The position numbers were made by a program, and so were the translations under genes. Below the pieces are notes generated by a model. That model saw nothing but the letters and a program-made list of their open reading frames with translations. It did no database searches and was not told the DNA's origin. Of a DNA stretch of 64,000 nt, positions 1-8,872 are shown piece by piece (within the stretch, counting starts at the first letter, position 1; the number at the start of each line of letters is the position of its first letter). The DNA comes from Roseovarius faecimaris (lineage in GTDB: Bacteria > Pseudomonadota > Alphaproteobacteria > Rhodobacterales > Rhodobacteraceae). The stretch lies in assembly GCF_009762325.1 (NCBI RefSeq), contig NZ_CP034348.1, positions 812,501 through 876,500 of the forward strand, written 5' to 3'.

Positions 1-1115
1 TCCTGCAGCAGCCCCGCAACCGCGAAGCTCTCGCCATCGCGCAGCACCACGGTGGTGGAGGCGTCGCGGCGCCGGAAACCGGCAATCGACAAACCGCCCT
101 GATCGAACGAGTTGGTCGAATCGATCGAAGAAACCGCCGCGGAGAGTTCCAGGTTGATGATCTCATCATCCATAACCCGTGGCACGAAGTTCAGCTCAAC
201 ACCGAAGGGTTTGTAATCGATGGTGATCGTGTCGTCTTCCTGGTTAACCGGAATGGGGTATTCGCCGCCCGCCAGAAACTTGGCTTCCTGCCCCGACAGA
301 GCGGTCAGGTTCGGCTCGGCAAGGGTCCGGACGACGCCTTTGGCCTCCATGGCTTCCAGCAACATACCGACCTGAAGCGAGCCGACATTGAAGCCCAGCC
401 CGATCGCGCCTTCGGTGCCTGCCTGCGTAATCACATTCCCCGAATTCAAGCCGTTTCCGGGGTCAAGCCAGGTGCCTGTTTCGCTTGTAACGCTTAGATC
501 GCCGCTCAGCCAGTTGCCGCCAAAAGCGATCGAGGAACTCAACGATTTCGCGACCGAGCGGTTCATCTCGGCAAAACGGACCTTCAGCATCACCTGTTGC
601 TTCCCGGTCACGGACATCAGGTTCGATACCCGCTCGGGCGCGTAGCGCTGCGCCAGATCGAGGGCGCGCTGCATCTTCGGTGTGCTGGAAACGGTCCCGG
701 ACAGAACGATGCCGTCATTGGCTGAACGCACTTCGATCCGTTCGCCCGGCAGAATCTGCCGCAGCCGCTCTTTGAATTCCGAAATATCCGGGCTCACGGC
801 CACGTTGACATTGGTGATCAGACGCCCGTTGGCATCCAGCAATGTCAGGGTGGTGATCCCGGGCGATTTGCCGAGCACATAGATCGTACGATCAGAAAGT
901 GTCGAGAAATCAGCAATTTGTGGGTTCGCGATGCTCAGCTCCGCGAAAGGGGTGTCGCTTTCGACGACAACTGCCCGGTTCATGGGGACGCTCAGATCGC
1001 GCCCGGTGCCTTTGCGTACAACCTGTACGTTTTCAGCCAATGCTTCGGTGGCAATTGGCCCCGCAGCAACAACCAGCCCCAAAAGGGCGGCCTTAAAAAG
1101 TCCGACGATTTTCAT
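1..1115 (-). CDS. cpaC: CpaC/RcpA secretin of the Flp (tad) pilus, 3' end cut by window edge
   Basis: Outer-membrane secretin of the Flp/tad pilus secretion system, which forms the channel for pilus exit. The 371 visible residues begin with a signal peptide (MKIVGLFKAALLGLVVAAG, then ALA). They continue with the N-terminal pilus-formation domain (SVPMNRAVVVESDTPFAEL), a BON-like segment and the start of the secretin core (VMLKVRFAEMNRSVAKSL, then LEAMEAKGVVRTLAEPNLTA). The frame is open to base 1, so the C-terminus is missing. The ATG at 1115 follows GGAAAGGCAGGTCAC, an acceptable ribosome site. It lies downstream of cpaB on the same strand, but an intrinsic terminator separates the two, so it may also have its own promoter in 1116-1265. 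The family call is secure. Confidence 0.93.
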   Translation of the reverse strand, partial: MKIVGLFKAALLGLVVAAGPIATEALAENVQVVRKGTGRDLSVPMNRAVVVESDTPFAELSIANPQIADFSTLSDRTIYVLGKSPGITTLTLLDANGRLITNVNVAVSPDISEFKERLRQILPGERIEVRSANDGIVLSGTVSSTPKMQRALDLAQRYAPERVSNLMSVTGKQQVMLKVRFAEMNRSVAKSLSSSIAFGGNWLSGDLSVTSETGTWLDPGNGLNSGNVITQAGTEGAIGLGFNVGSLQVGMLLEAMEAKGVVRTLAEPNLTALSGQEAKFLAGGEYPIPVNQEDDTITIDYKPFGVELNFVPRVMDDEIINLELSAAVSSIDSTNSFDQGGLSIAGFRRRDASTTVVLRDGESFAVAGLLQ

Positions 1116-1265
1116 GTGACCTGCCTTTCCGATCACGCCTCAAGGATGGGTCTTTTTGCCCGTTATGGGGTTTACCTTGCGCCAATTTTGAAAACTTTTC
1201 AAGAATCAAAGGGCTTTCGACAAAAATCGTGGCTTTTGCAAAACAGCTTAGGCGGCGCGGCATGG

Positions 1266-1290
1266 AAAAAGGCGCCCGCATTGGGGCGCC
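1266..1290 (-). terminator. Intrinsic terminator or attenuator between cpaB and cpaC
   Basis: Read on the minus strand, a perfect 7-bp GC stem (GGCGCCC / GGGCGCC) with a 6-base loop is followed directly by five T residues. It lies about 25 bases after the cpaB stop and about 150 bases before the cpaC start. Read-through would make it an attenuator within the pilus operon. Confidence 0.8.
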
Positions 1291-1314
1291 CTTCAACTTC
1301 TTTCCGGGGTCAGA

Positions 1315-2181
1315 TCAGTTGGTGCAGGGGATTTCGCTGACCACGACCTCGCCACCCCGATTGGTGCGCACGGTGCAGATGCGTTCTTCCTTCTGGATCG
1401 CAACCTCGGCCTGAGCAAGTCCCAGGAGGCGATGCTGGTCCACTTCGATGATCTCGGCCACGGTGTCATCCATAACCCCGACAAGCGAGAGCGAAAGACG
1501 ACCGGTCGCCTGAGCCTGCGCCAGTGCCGCGACCTGCTGCGGCTTGACTGCCACGGTGACGGTCCGCGCGAGGGTCGCCCCCGAGACATCGCCGCTTGCC
1601 TGTTGGTCCACGGCAATGAGCCGCACGCCGGTTTCGATCAGCTTGGTTACGTTGCCAACGGAATTGGCCTCGGTGCGCAGGTCGGCGCCGCCAACCTTGC
1701 CGGTCCAGTACACATCGACACTGTCGCCCGGCCGCAGGAAGCCCGACACGCCGCTTGACACGTCAACCTTGATCGCGAACGCACGCTCGCCGCGTTGCAG
1801 CTGCGACGTCAGACCGGCCTCTTCGCCGGGCCCGGTGACCTTGACCTCCAGGATCGGCTCGAATTTCTCCATCGCGCGGAGAGCCTTGCGCGGCTCGTCT
1901 TCGCCTTCGGGAAACAGCTCCTCTTCGGTCATGAAGGGGCCTTCGGGCAGGTATCTTTGGGGGAAGCTGATCAGCTTCACGTCTTTCTTCAGGATCGGCT
2001 CGCCGTATTTCAGCGGACGCGAGGCGACATAGATGTCGGCCAACTGGATGGCGGGCGCGCGTTGCGACCGTTCTTTAGCCAGCTGTGCCTGATAACCTTG
2101 GATATAGCTCTTGGCCATATAGACGGCGAATCCGGCGAGGCCGAGGCCGAGTACCAAGACAAGTCCAAATACCAAACGCAT
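1315..2181 (-). CDS. cpaB: CpaB/RcpC Flp pilus assembly protein
   Basis: Periplasmic/inner-membrane component of the Flp pilus machine that works with the CpaC secretin. The 288 residues start with one membrane anchor (MRLVFGLVLVLGLGLAGFAVYMA). An SAF-like segment follows (VASRPLKYGEPILKKDVKLISFPQRYLP), then the RcpC domain with GERAFAIKVDVSSGVSGFLRPGDSVDV. Length and order are typical of the family. The gene lies 150 bases after an flp pilin gene on the same strand. It ends shortly before a strong hairpin terminator, which suggests it can be the last gene of a short flp-cpaB transcript as well as the head of the tad operon. Confidence 0.93.
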   Translation of the reverse strand: MRLVFGLVLVLGLGLAGFAVYMAKSYIQGYQAQLAKERSQRAPAIQLADIYVASRPLKYGEPILKKDVKLISFPQRYLPEGPFMTEEELFPEGEDEPRKALRAMEKFEPILEVKVTGPGEEAGLTSQLQRGERAFAIKVDVSSGVSGFLRPGDSVDVYWTGKVGGADLRTEANSVGNVTKLIETGVRLIAVDQQASGDVSGATLARTVTVAVKPQQVAALAQAQATGRLSLSLVGVMDDTVAEIIEVDQHRLLGLAQAEVAIQKEERICTVRTNRGGEVVVSEIPCTN

Positions 2182-2331
2182 GGCGTGTCCTTTCGGGTTT
2201 CTGCTCTTGCCACGTGCATTGAGCGCACGGGGTCACTTTTTCATCTGGCACGCGATTGTGGCGAAATCGCGGTCGCTCGGGGGAGGTTTCGCGACGCCGC
2301 ACCTTACCGGCAGGCGTCGAGACATGTCAGC

Positions 2332-2520
2332 TCAATAGATCGCGCCGACTTTCTGCGCGGTCACGCCATCCTCGATATGGGCGGCCGCCGAGACGACGCC
2401 ATCATTCACAAGCGCAGCGCTCGCACCGGCCAGGCCCACAACGGCGGCGGTCAGAAGCACCCAGTCGACGGTGATGGCCCCCACATCGGAAGCCACGAAT
2501 TTACGGATAAGTTTTAGCAT
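2332..2520 (-). CDS. Flp family type IVb pilin (copy nearest cpaB)
   Basis: Small pilin subunit of 62 residues: a charged leader (MLKLIRKFVASDVG), then the processing region G|AITVDW and one hydrophobic helix (VLLTAAVVGLAGASAALV). Flp prepilins are cleaved after a Gly by a CpaA-type peptidase. The usual Glu-Tyr/Phe at +5/+6 is Asp-Trp here, as in the other pilin of this locus. The C-terminal half differs from the second copy and is shorter. A ribosome site, AAAGGACGTTCCCA, precedes the ATG. It is probably transcribed with cpaB. Confidence 0.9.
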   Translation of the reverse strand: MLKLIRKFVASDVGAITVDWVLLTAAVVGLAGASAALVNDGVVSAAAHIEDGVTAQKVGAIY

Positions 2521-2613
2521 TGGGAACGTCCTTTCTGGTACTTATTCACTGATTATCAGTCACGCCCAGGCAGAATGTTCCCAGGTGCAAGGCGTCACCG
2601 TCTGCTCACTCAT

Positions 2614-2648
2614 AAAAAAGGCCGCGCCCCAAGGCAGGGAGCGCGGCC
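2614..2648 (-). terminator. Strong intrinsic terminator after the second Flp pilin gene
   Basis: On the minus strand, the 8-bp stem GGCCGCGC / GCGCGGCC with a 13-base loop is followed by six T residues. It starts 26 bases after the pilin stop codon. It would allow the pilin to be made as a short abundant transcript, separate from the downstream flp-cpaB-cpaC genes. Confidence 0.88.
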
Positions 2649-2674
2649 AATTGTAGTTCAGGTACTCCGAGACC

Positions 2675-2890
2675 TTACGGAGTGGTGCTGCCGGTGCCGC
2701 CCACGCCCTGGCCAACCCAGGTGTCGCTGTCCACAGCGGTACCGATTTTGCCGGCCAGGCCAACAACGCCCGACTGGACGCTCGAGATGCCTGCAACGCC
2801 CAGGCCAACGATGGCTGCGGTCAGCACAACCCAGTCAACCGTAACGGCGCCGTCTTCTTCTTTCAGAAACTTGTTGATGAAGTTCGTCAT
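2675..2890 (-). CDS. Flp family type IVb pilin, probable major subunit
   Basis: A 71-residue pilin: leader MTNFINKFLKEEDG, processing region G|AVTVDW, hydrophobic helix VVLTAAIVGLGVAGISSV, and a Gly/Thr-rich tail. The start at 2890 is chosen over the longer upstream frame because it gives the normal leader and follows GGAGGGACCAAACA. It has its own terminator just downstream and a long AT-rich leader upstream, which fits a highly expressed single-gene unit. The adjacent 62-residue copy shares the leader and helix but not the tail, so it may be a minor pilin. Confidence 0.92.
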   Translation of the reverse strand: MTNFINKFLKEEDGAVTVDWVVLTAAIVGLGVAGISSVQSGVVGLAGKIGTAVDSDTWVGQGVGGTGSTTP

Positions 2891-3248
2891 TGTTTGGTCC
2901 CTCCAAAGGATCAGATTCTCAGGTTCACAACCGGTCCGGCGTGTGGCGGGCGCTCTCTCTCTGGCCCATTGCCGTTTCGGTATGAGCAGATATAGCCAGC
3001 GAAATCTGGCGCGATTGGGGCGCGTTTCGTGCCATTTTTGGAGCTTGTTAACTTTCGGGTGTTTGCACACTTAAGTCTTTGAAATACTTGGAAATTAAAA
3101 ATCTAAAAAAACGTTCTGGCTCTGTTAACACGCGGATCGTGGCGCAAATTGATCACAAACGCGGTTTCCTTGCTGGCAACAATGCTGGTTTTGCACCCTC
3201 ATTTTTGCGATACTTGGGAAAAAACCCATAAGAGGCAGAGCAAATCAT
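2891..3248. promoter_or_regulatory. 358-base divergent intergenic region between flp pilin and lytic transglycosylase
   Basis: No credible coding frame is seen. The part at about 3050-3135 is unusually AT-rich for this genome, with runs of A and TTAA/TTAAG steps. The rest is GC-rich leader. It must hold the promoters of both divergent genes, but I cannot assign a convincing -35/-10 pair by eye. Confidence 0.5.
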
Positions 3249-4067
3249 ATGATGCGACTCGACCGGATTCTGTGTCTCGGCCTGATTTTGGCTCTTGGCA
3301 CCCCGGTTATGGCAGGCGATCCGCCCCCATTCCCGGATTTTACCTTCAAAATGGCCAAACCGCCGAAAAAGGGCGCGGCCAAGAGGATCATGGTTCAGAT
3401 CGAGCCGCAGGTTCATCAGCCGAAGCCAAAACCGACCGAGACGGTCAGCCCCACCCCGTCCGCGCCCGTTCCGGCAACCTATGCGTGGTTCTGGTCCGAT
3501 GTGCCGTCCGAGATCGGAGTCAACGGTGCGGACCGAATGCGCAAGGCGCTTGCCGGGCTCAACAAGGCGCCGGGCGGCGGGAGTATCCCCGGCCCACGGC
3601 TTCAGGACCTGCAGGGCATCGCCTCGGCACAAGGCAGCACGATCCTGCGTGAGACGATCGGCACGGATGTGTCGCCCGCGCTGGTGCTGGCGGTGATCGC
3701 CGTGGAATCCAGCGGGCGCGATACCGCAGAAAGCCACAAGGGGGCGCAGGGCCTGATGCAGCTTATGCCCGACACCGCCAAGCGCTTTGGGGTGGAGGAC
3801 AGCCTGGAACCCGCACAGAATATCAAGGGCGGCGTGGCCTATCTCAACTGGCTGATGCGCGAGTTTGACGGCGATGCGGTTCTGGCGCTGGCCGGCTATA
3901 ACGCGGGCGAGAACGCGGTGAAGAAGCATCAGGGCGTGCCGCCCTATGCCGAAACGCGCGACTATATCCCCAAGGTGCTGGCCGCTTTTGAGGTGGCGCG
4001 GGGGCTGTGCAAGACCCGGCCCGAGCTTGTCACCGATGCCTGCGCTTTGAACCTTGCGATGAACTGA
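3249..4067 (+). CDS. Lytic transglycosylase, SLT-domain, exported
   Basis: Cleaves peptidoglycan glycan strands in the periplasm. The 272 residues comprise a signal peptide (about 1-22, ending PVMAG), a Pro-rich linker (about 50-78) and a C-terminal SLT domain. Visible motifs are AVIAVESSGRD with the likely catalytic Glu153, KGAQGLMQLMPDTA (164-177) and AGYNAGENAV (215-224), followed by TRDYIPKVL. These are the classic SLT signatures. Divergent placement next to the Flp locus suggests, but does not prove, a role in opening the cell wall for the pilus. ATGATG offers two adjacent starts (3249, 3252). Confidence 0.9.
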   Translation: MMRLDRILCLGLILALGTPVMAGDPPPFPDFTFKMAKPPKKGAAKRIMVQIEPQVHQPKPKPTETVSPTPSAPVPATYAWFWSDVPSEIGVNGADRMRKALAGLNKAPGGGSIPGPRLQDLQGIASAQGSTILRETIGTDVSPALVLAVIAVESSGRDTAESHKGAQGLMQLMPDTAKRFGVEDSLEPAQNIKGGVAYLNWLMREFDGDAVLALAGYNAGENAVKKHQGVPPYAETRDYIPKVLAAFEVARGLCKTRPELVTDACALNLAMN

Positions 4068-4070
4068 CGA

Positions 4071-4100
4071 AAAAAGCCCCGGACGCGATGCCGGGGCTTT
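4071..4100. terminator. Bidirectional terminator between convergent genes
   Basis: The stem AAAGCCCCGG / CCGGGGCTTT has an 8-base loop. On the minus strand it ends in six T residues and serves the CoA-transferase operon. On the plus strand it ends in TTTG and serves the transglycosylase gene, whose stop codon is four bases away. Confidence 0.88.
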
Positions 4101-4121
4101 GCTGTTTGATGCCGGTGCCGA

Positions 4122-4748
4122 TCAGACGATCGTCGCCTCGGTCGCGGCAATGATGTCTTCGCGGCTCACGCCTGGTGCGCATTCCTGAATGTGCAGGCCC
4201 TTATGCGTCACATCCAGCACACCGAGGTTGGTGATGATCCGGTCCACAACGCCCGCGCCGGTCAGGGGCAGGGTGCATTTCTTCAGCAGCTTGCTTTCGC
4301 CATGCTTGTTGGTGTGGTCCATCACAACGACCACACGGCCCACGCCCGCCACAAGGTCCATCGCGCCGCCCATGCCCTTCACCAGCTTGCCGGGGATCAT
4401 CCAGTTGGCCAGATCACCGTTTTCGGCCACTTCCATGGCGCCGAGGATGGCCATGGCGATCTTGCCGCCGCGGATCATGCCAAAAGAGGTGGCGCTGTCG
4501 AAATAGGAGGTCTCGGGCAGTTCGGTGATCGTCTGCTTGCCGGCATTGATCAGGTCCGGGTCCTCGTTGCCCGCCACCGGGAAGGGGCCCATGCCCAGCA
4601 TCCCGTTTTCCGATTGCAGCGTGACGCTGACCCCTTCGGGGATGAAGTTGGGCACCAGCGTCGGGATGCCGATCCCGAGATTCACATAGGTGCCGTCTTC
4701 CAGTTCCTGTGCCGCGCGCGCGGCCATCTGATTGCGATCCCAGCCCAT
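4122..4748 (-). CDS. scoB: 3-oxoacid CoA-transferase, subunit B
   Basis: Beta subunit of a succinyl-CoA:3-ketoacid (acetoacetate) CoA-transferase, activating acetoacetate for use as acetyl-CoA. The protein begins [14 protein letters not shown], and the catalytic Glu of the family is visible in QSENGMLG (Glu47). It ends with [16 protein letters not shown], as in SCOT-type enzymes. The start at 4748 gives GGAGG with 7-base spacing. An ATG at 4754 overlaps the subunit A stop as ATGA and would add two residues. The enzyme could use acetoacetate released by the BKACE step encoded near 31 kb, which is an inference from chemistry only. Confidence 0.92.
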   Translation of the reverse strand: MGWDRNQMAARAAQELEDGTYVNLGIGIPTLVPNFIPEGVSVTLQSENGMLGMGPFPVAGNEDPDLINAGKQTITELPETSYFDSATSFGMIRGGKIAMAILGAMEVAENGDLANWMIPGKLVKGMGGAMDLVAGVGRVVVVMDHTNKHGESKLLKKCTLPLTGAGVVDRIITNLGVLDVTHKGLHIQECAPGVSREDIIAATEATIV

Positions 4749-4750
4749 GA

Positions 4751-5446
4751 TCATGCCTCCCGCACTGTGCGTTGTTCGATGCGTTTCTCGTGCTCGCCCT
4801 GCACAAGGCGGTGCACATAGACACCCGGAAGGTGGATGTTGTCGGGGTCGAGGCTGCCCACGGGCACGATCTCTTCCACTTCCATCACGCAGACCTTGCC
4901 GCACATGGCGGCGGGCGGATTGAAGTTGCGCGCGGTCTTGCGGAAGATCGCGTTGCCCGTTTCATCCGCTTTCCAGGCCTTCACGATGCTGAGGTCGGCG
5001 AAGATGCCGCGCTCAAGGATATAGGTCTGTCCGTCGAACTCCTTGTGCTCCTTGCCCTCGGCGACCTGGGTGCCGACACCGGTCTTGGTGTAGAAGCCCG
5101 GAATGCCCGCACCACCGGCGCGCATCCGCTCAGCCAGGGTGCCTTGCGGGTTGAACTCGATCTCCAGCTCGCCAGAGAGATACTGGCGCATGAATTCGGC
5201 GTTCTCGCCCACATAGGAGCTCATCATCTTCCTGACCTGCTTGGTCTGGAGCAGGATACCGATGCCGAAATCGTCCACGCCTGCGTTGTTCGAGGCGAAG
5301 GTGAGGTCTTTTACACCGCTGTCCTTAATGGCCTTGAGCAGCAGCTCGGGGATGCCGCAAAGGCCAAATCCGCCCGAGGCGATCAGCATATTGTCCTGTA
5401 ACAGCCCGTCCAGTGCGGCCGCCGCACTTTCATATATCTTGCTCAT
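4751..5446 (-). CDS. scoA: 3-oxoacid CoA-transferase, subunit A
   Basis: Alpha subunit, 231 residues, pairing with the product of the next gene. Family signatures are [12 protein letters not shown] (about 25-36), [14 protein letters not shown] and [22 protein letters not shown], the last being the glycine-rich CoA-binding loop. The order A then B with overlapping stop/start is standard for this enzyme and implies translational coupling. About 100 bases without a gene separate it from the L,D-transpeptidase gene upstream, which probably carry its promoter. Confidence 0.93.
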   Translation of the reverse strand: MSKIYESAAAALDGLLQDNMLIASGGFGLCGIPELLLKAIKDSGVKDLTFASNNAGVDDFGIGILLQTKQVRKMMSSYVGENAEFMRQYLSGELEIEFNPQGTLAERMRAGGAGIPGFYTKTGVGTQVAEGKEHKEFDGQTYILERGIFADLSIVKAWKADETGNAIFRKTARNFNPPAAMCGKVCVMEVEEIVPVGSLDPDNIHLPGVYVHRLVQGEHEKRIEQRTVREA

Positions 5447-5547
5447 GGAAGCCCTCTTTGCCGATTGGTCGTCTGCTTAGTGGCCGTTGACAGGGGGGAA
5501 GTCAACATGCCGCAAGTGCAGCATAAGCCTACGGCAAAGGCCCGCGA

Positions 5548-6108
5548 TCAGAGGATGCGCACCTGGCAGCCCACGGGTGTAATCGCAAAGAGTTCTTCGA
5601 TCATGTGGTTATAGAGCCCGATACAGCCCGCCGAGCTGCGTCGCCCGATCTTGCGGGTGTCATGCGTGCCGTGGATCAGATAGGCGGGCCAGTCGAGATA
5701 CATCGCATGGGTGCCCAGCGGATTGCCCGGGCCAGGCGGCATGAAGTCGGGCAGGGACGGGTCGCGTTCGCGCATGGAAGGGGTGGGCGTCCAGCTTGGG
5801 CCGATTTTCTTGCGCACGACCTGCGTATAGCCACGCTTGGTCAATTCATCGCTCAGCGGGACGGAGGTGGGATAGATCCGGTAATCAGAGCCATCCGCAT
5901 TCCAGTAATGCAGCGCGCGGGAATAGGTGTCTGCGACAATCGCGCCTTTGCCGAGACTTTCGAAATGATCCTCCCAGCGCTGGCTGCTGAAGCTCGATAC
6001 GTTGCGCCGCACTTCTTTTTGTTCTTTTGCGCTGATCAGAGTGGGCGTGGCGAGGCTTATTGCCGTGCCCAGCACAAAGCTCCGCCGTGTTGTATGTGCC
6101 TTGCTCAT
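5548..6108 (-). CDS. L,D-transpeptidase (YkuD-like), exported
   Basis: Predicted cell-wall cross-linking or anchoring enzyme of 186 residues. The twin-arginine-type start RRSFVLGTAISLA (8-20) points to Tat export. The catalytic region is HGTHDTRKIGRRSSAGCIGL, with His146 and Cys162. The usual SHGC reads SAGC here, a known variant. The start at 6108 is preferred because the longer frame has no ribosome site, while AAAGGACATGTC precedes this ATG. It stands alone between the CoA-transferase operon and topA on the same strand. Confidence 0.85.
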   Translation of the reverse strand: MSKAHTTRRSFVLGTAISLATPTLISAKEQKEVRRNVSSFSSQRWEDHFESLGKGAIVADTYSRALHYWNADGSDYRIYPTSVPLSDELTKRGYTQVVRKKIGPSWTPTPSMRERDPSLPDFMPPGPGNPLGTHAMYLDWPAYLIHGTHDTRKIGRRSSAGCIGLYNHMIEELFAITPVGCQVRIL

Positions 6109-6195
6109 GACATGTCCTTTCCTGTTTATTGCGCGAATAGGTCGCGTATCAAACCGCCGGATACCAATCAAATCGTCGTGAGCGGGGCGGTGTGC

Positions 6196-8733
6196 TTACT
6201 TCGCAGCTGCCTTCGTCTTGGGGGCGGCCTTTTTGCGGCCTTTACCCTTCTTGGCGGCTTTCTCAGCGATCAGGGCCACGGCCATGTCCATAGTCACGTC
6301 ACCCGGCTCGACGCCTTTCGGAAGCGTGGCGTTGACCTTGGCCCATTTCACATAAGGACCGTACCGCCCGTCCATGACATTGACCGGCCCGCCCTCGTCG
6401 GGATGCTCTCCCAATTCCTTGAGGGGCTTGGCCGCGGCCGAGCGTCCGCGCCCCGGATTGGCGCGTTTTTCGGCCAGAAGCTCCACCGCGCGGTTCATGC
6501 CGATGTCGAACACGTCGCCCGGATCCTTGAGATTGGCATAGACCGGCTTTGCCTCATCCGGCAGCTGGTGCATGATGTACGGCCCGTACCGGCCAAAGTT
6601 CGCGCTGATCATCCCGCCCTCGGGATGGTCACCGATCTCGCGCGGCAGGCTGAGGAGCGTCAGCGCCTTTTCCAGCGTCATATCATCCGCCTGCCAGCCT
6701 TTGGGCAGTGAGGCGCGCTGTGGCTTGGGATTGTCTTCGGTCCGCTCACCCCGCTGCACATAAGGGCCGAACCGGCCCGAGCGCAGTGAAATCTCTTCTC
6801 CCTGGTTTTCGCCAAGCACCCGGTCGCCGCCCTCTGCGGCCTCCCCGCCGATGGGGCGGGTATAGCGGCATTCAGGATAATTGCCGCAGCCGACAAACCC
6901 TCCGGTGCGGGAGGTTTTCAGATGCAGCTTGCCGTTGCCACACAGCGGGCAGATGCGGGGATCGCTGCCATCCTCGCGCGGCGGATAGAGCGTTGGCGCC
7001 AGCGCCTCGTCCAGCACATCCAGAACCTCAGTGATGCGCAGCTCGGATGTTTCGGCGATAGCGGCCGAGAAATCGCGCCAGAACTGGCTGAGCACCTTTT
7101 TATAATCTGCGTCCCCCGCGCTGATCTGGTCGAGCTCTTCCTCAAGGTTGGCCGTGAACTCATAACCCACATATTTGCGGAAGAAATTCAGCAGGAAGAT
7201 CGTGACGATCCGTCCCTTGTCCTCGGGGATGAGGCGGTTCTTGTCCTTGCGGACATATTCGCGGTCCTGGATCGTGGTCACGATGCTGGCATAGGTCGAG
7301 GGGCGCCCGATTCCCAGCTCTTCCATCTTCTTGACCAGCGTCGCCTCGGTATAGCGTGGCGGCGGCTGGGTGAAATGCTGTTCCGGGGTGACGCTGGCCT
7401 TCTTGGCTGTCTCACCCTCCATGATCTGCGGCAACCGGCGGTCATCGTCATCCAGCACTGCGTCGTCGCGGCCTTCCTCATAGACCTTGAGGAACCCGTC
7501 GAAGAGGACAACCTGACCCGTGGCGCGCAGGCCCACCTGACCATCCGCACTTTCGATATCGACGGTGGTGCGCTCCAGCCGGGCCGCTTCCATCTGGCAG
7601 GCCAGCGTGCGCTTCCAGATCAGGTCATAGAGCTTGCGCTGATCGGCATCCGAAATCTTCAGGCTGGCCGCGTCACGGGTCATGTCCGTCGGGCGGATGC
7701 ACTCATGCGCCTCCTGGGCGTTCTTGGCCTTGTTCTTGTACATGCGCGGCGACTTGGGGACATATTCATCGCCGTACCGATCCTTGATCGCGTCACGCGC
7801 GGCATGCACGGCCTCGGGGGCCATGTCGATCCCGTCGGTCCGCATATAGGTGATATGCCCCGCCTCGTAGAGCCGTTGCGCCGCCGACATCGTCTGCCGT
7901 GCACCCATTCCGAACTTGCGCGACGCTTCCTGTTGCAATGTCGAGGTCATGAAGGGTGCCGATGGGTTGCGGCTTGCGGGTTTGGCCTCAACCCGTGCAA
8001 TTTTCAGGTCGCGCGAGGTGACGGCCTGCACGGCCAGCTCGGCCTGGGTTTCGTTCTCGATATCGTATTTGTCGAGCTTCTTGCCCGCCAATACAGTCAG
8101 CCTCGCTTCATATTCCTGCCCGCGTGGCGTGCTGAGCAGCGCCTTCACGGACCAGTATTCGCGCGGGTTGAACGCCTCGATCTCCATCTCCCGCTCAACG
8201 ATCAGGCGCAGGCAGACAGATTGCACCCGCCCCGCCGACTTGGCGCCGGGCAGTTTGCGCCAGAGCACCGGAGAGAGGTTGAAGCCGACAAGATAATCGA
8301 GCGCGCGCCGCGCCAGATAGGCCTCGACCAGCGGCGCATCCACTTCGCGCGGGTTCTGCATGGCCTGGGTGACGGCATCCTTGGTGATCGCGTTGAATAC
8401 CACGCGGCTGACCGGCGTGTCCTTCTTGATCGCCTTGCGTTTGCGCAGGGTCTCTTCCAGGTGCCAACTGATCGCCTCGCCTTCGCGGTCGGGGTCGGTG
8501 GCGAGGATCAGCGCGTTGTCGTCCTTCAGCGCATCGGCGATGGCCTTGACGTGCTTGCGGCTGTCGTACCCCACCTCCCATTTCATCTCGAAATCATGCT
8601 CGGTGTCGACCGAGCCATCCTTGGGCGGCAGGTCGCGGACATGGCCATAGGAGGCGAGAACCGTGTAATCGGACCCCAGATATTTATTGATTGTCTTGGC
8701 CTTGGCCGGGGATTCGACGACAACGACGGGCAT
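6196..8733 (-). CDS. topA: DNA topoisomerase I
   Basis: Type IA topoisomerase that relaxes negative supercoils. It has 845 residues: a TOPRIM domain with Glu7 (VVESPAKAKTI) and DPDREGE (80-86), the catalytic Tyr296 in YMRTDG, and one four-Cys zinc module (CPLCGNGKLHLKTSRTG, then CGNYPEC). The C-terminus has repeated Topo-C units each containing RYGPY, and a Lys-rich tail ending KKAAPKTKAAAK. The start at 8733 follows AAGGAGTTTTC and gives the canonical MPVVVVESPAKAK. The long open frame on the opposite strand is a codon-bias shadow. Confidence 0.97.
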   Translation of the reverse strand: MPVVVVESPAKAKTINKYLGSDYTVLASYGHVRDLPPKDGSVDTEHDFEMKWEVGYDSRKHVKAIADALKDDNALILATDPDREGEAISWHLEETLRKRKAIKKDTPVSRVVFNAITKDAVTQAMQNPREVDAPLVEAYLARRALDYLVGFNLSPVLWRKLPGAKSAGRVQSVCLRLIVEREMEIEAFNPREYWSVKALLSTPRGQEYEARLTVLAGKKLDKYDIENETQAELAVQAVTSRDLKIARVEAKPASRNPSAPFMTSTLQQEASRKFGMGARQTMSAAQRLYEAGHITYMRTDGIDMAPEAVHAARDAIKDRYGDEYVPKSPRMYKNKAKNAQEAHECIRPTDMTRDAASLKISDADQRKLYDLIWKRTLACQMEAARLERTTVDIESADGQVGLRATGQVVLFDGFLKVYEEGRDDAVLDDDDRRLPQIMEGETAKKASVTPEQHFTQPPPRYTEATLVKKMEELGIGRPSTYASIVTTIQDREYVRKDKNRLIPEDKGRIVTIFLLNFFRKYVGYEFTANLEEELDQISAGDADYKKVLSQFWRDFSAAIAETSELRITEVLDVLDEALAPTLYPPREDGSDPRICPLCGNGKLHLKTSRTGGFVGCGNYPECRYTRPIGGEAAEGGDRVLGENQGEEISLRSGRFGPYVQRGERTEDNPKPQRASLPKGWQADDMTLEKALTLLSLPREIGDHPEGGMISANFGRYGPYIMHQLPDEAKPVYANLKDPGDVFDIGMNRAVELLAEKRANPGRGRSAAAKPLKELGEHPDEGGPVNVMDGRYGPYVKWAKVNATLPKGVEPGDVTMDMAVALIAEKAAKKGKGRKKAAPKTKAAAK

Positions 8734-8872
8734 GAAAACTCCTTGCGACTCGGGGCGAGACTTATGGCGGCGGACCATGACGGCTGGCAGGCGACATTGT
8801 CAATGAGGCGCTCTGACCAGCTTGCCATGCGGGGTTAAATGGCGGCAGATTGACGGTAAGACAAGGGGGAGC

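Noticed and set aside
6922..8838. 638-residue open frame on the plus strand opposite topA
   Set aside because: It is the mirror of a real gene in a high-GC genome; it has no ribosome site, no recognisable domain, and the minus frame is a complete topoisomerase I.
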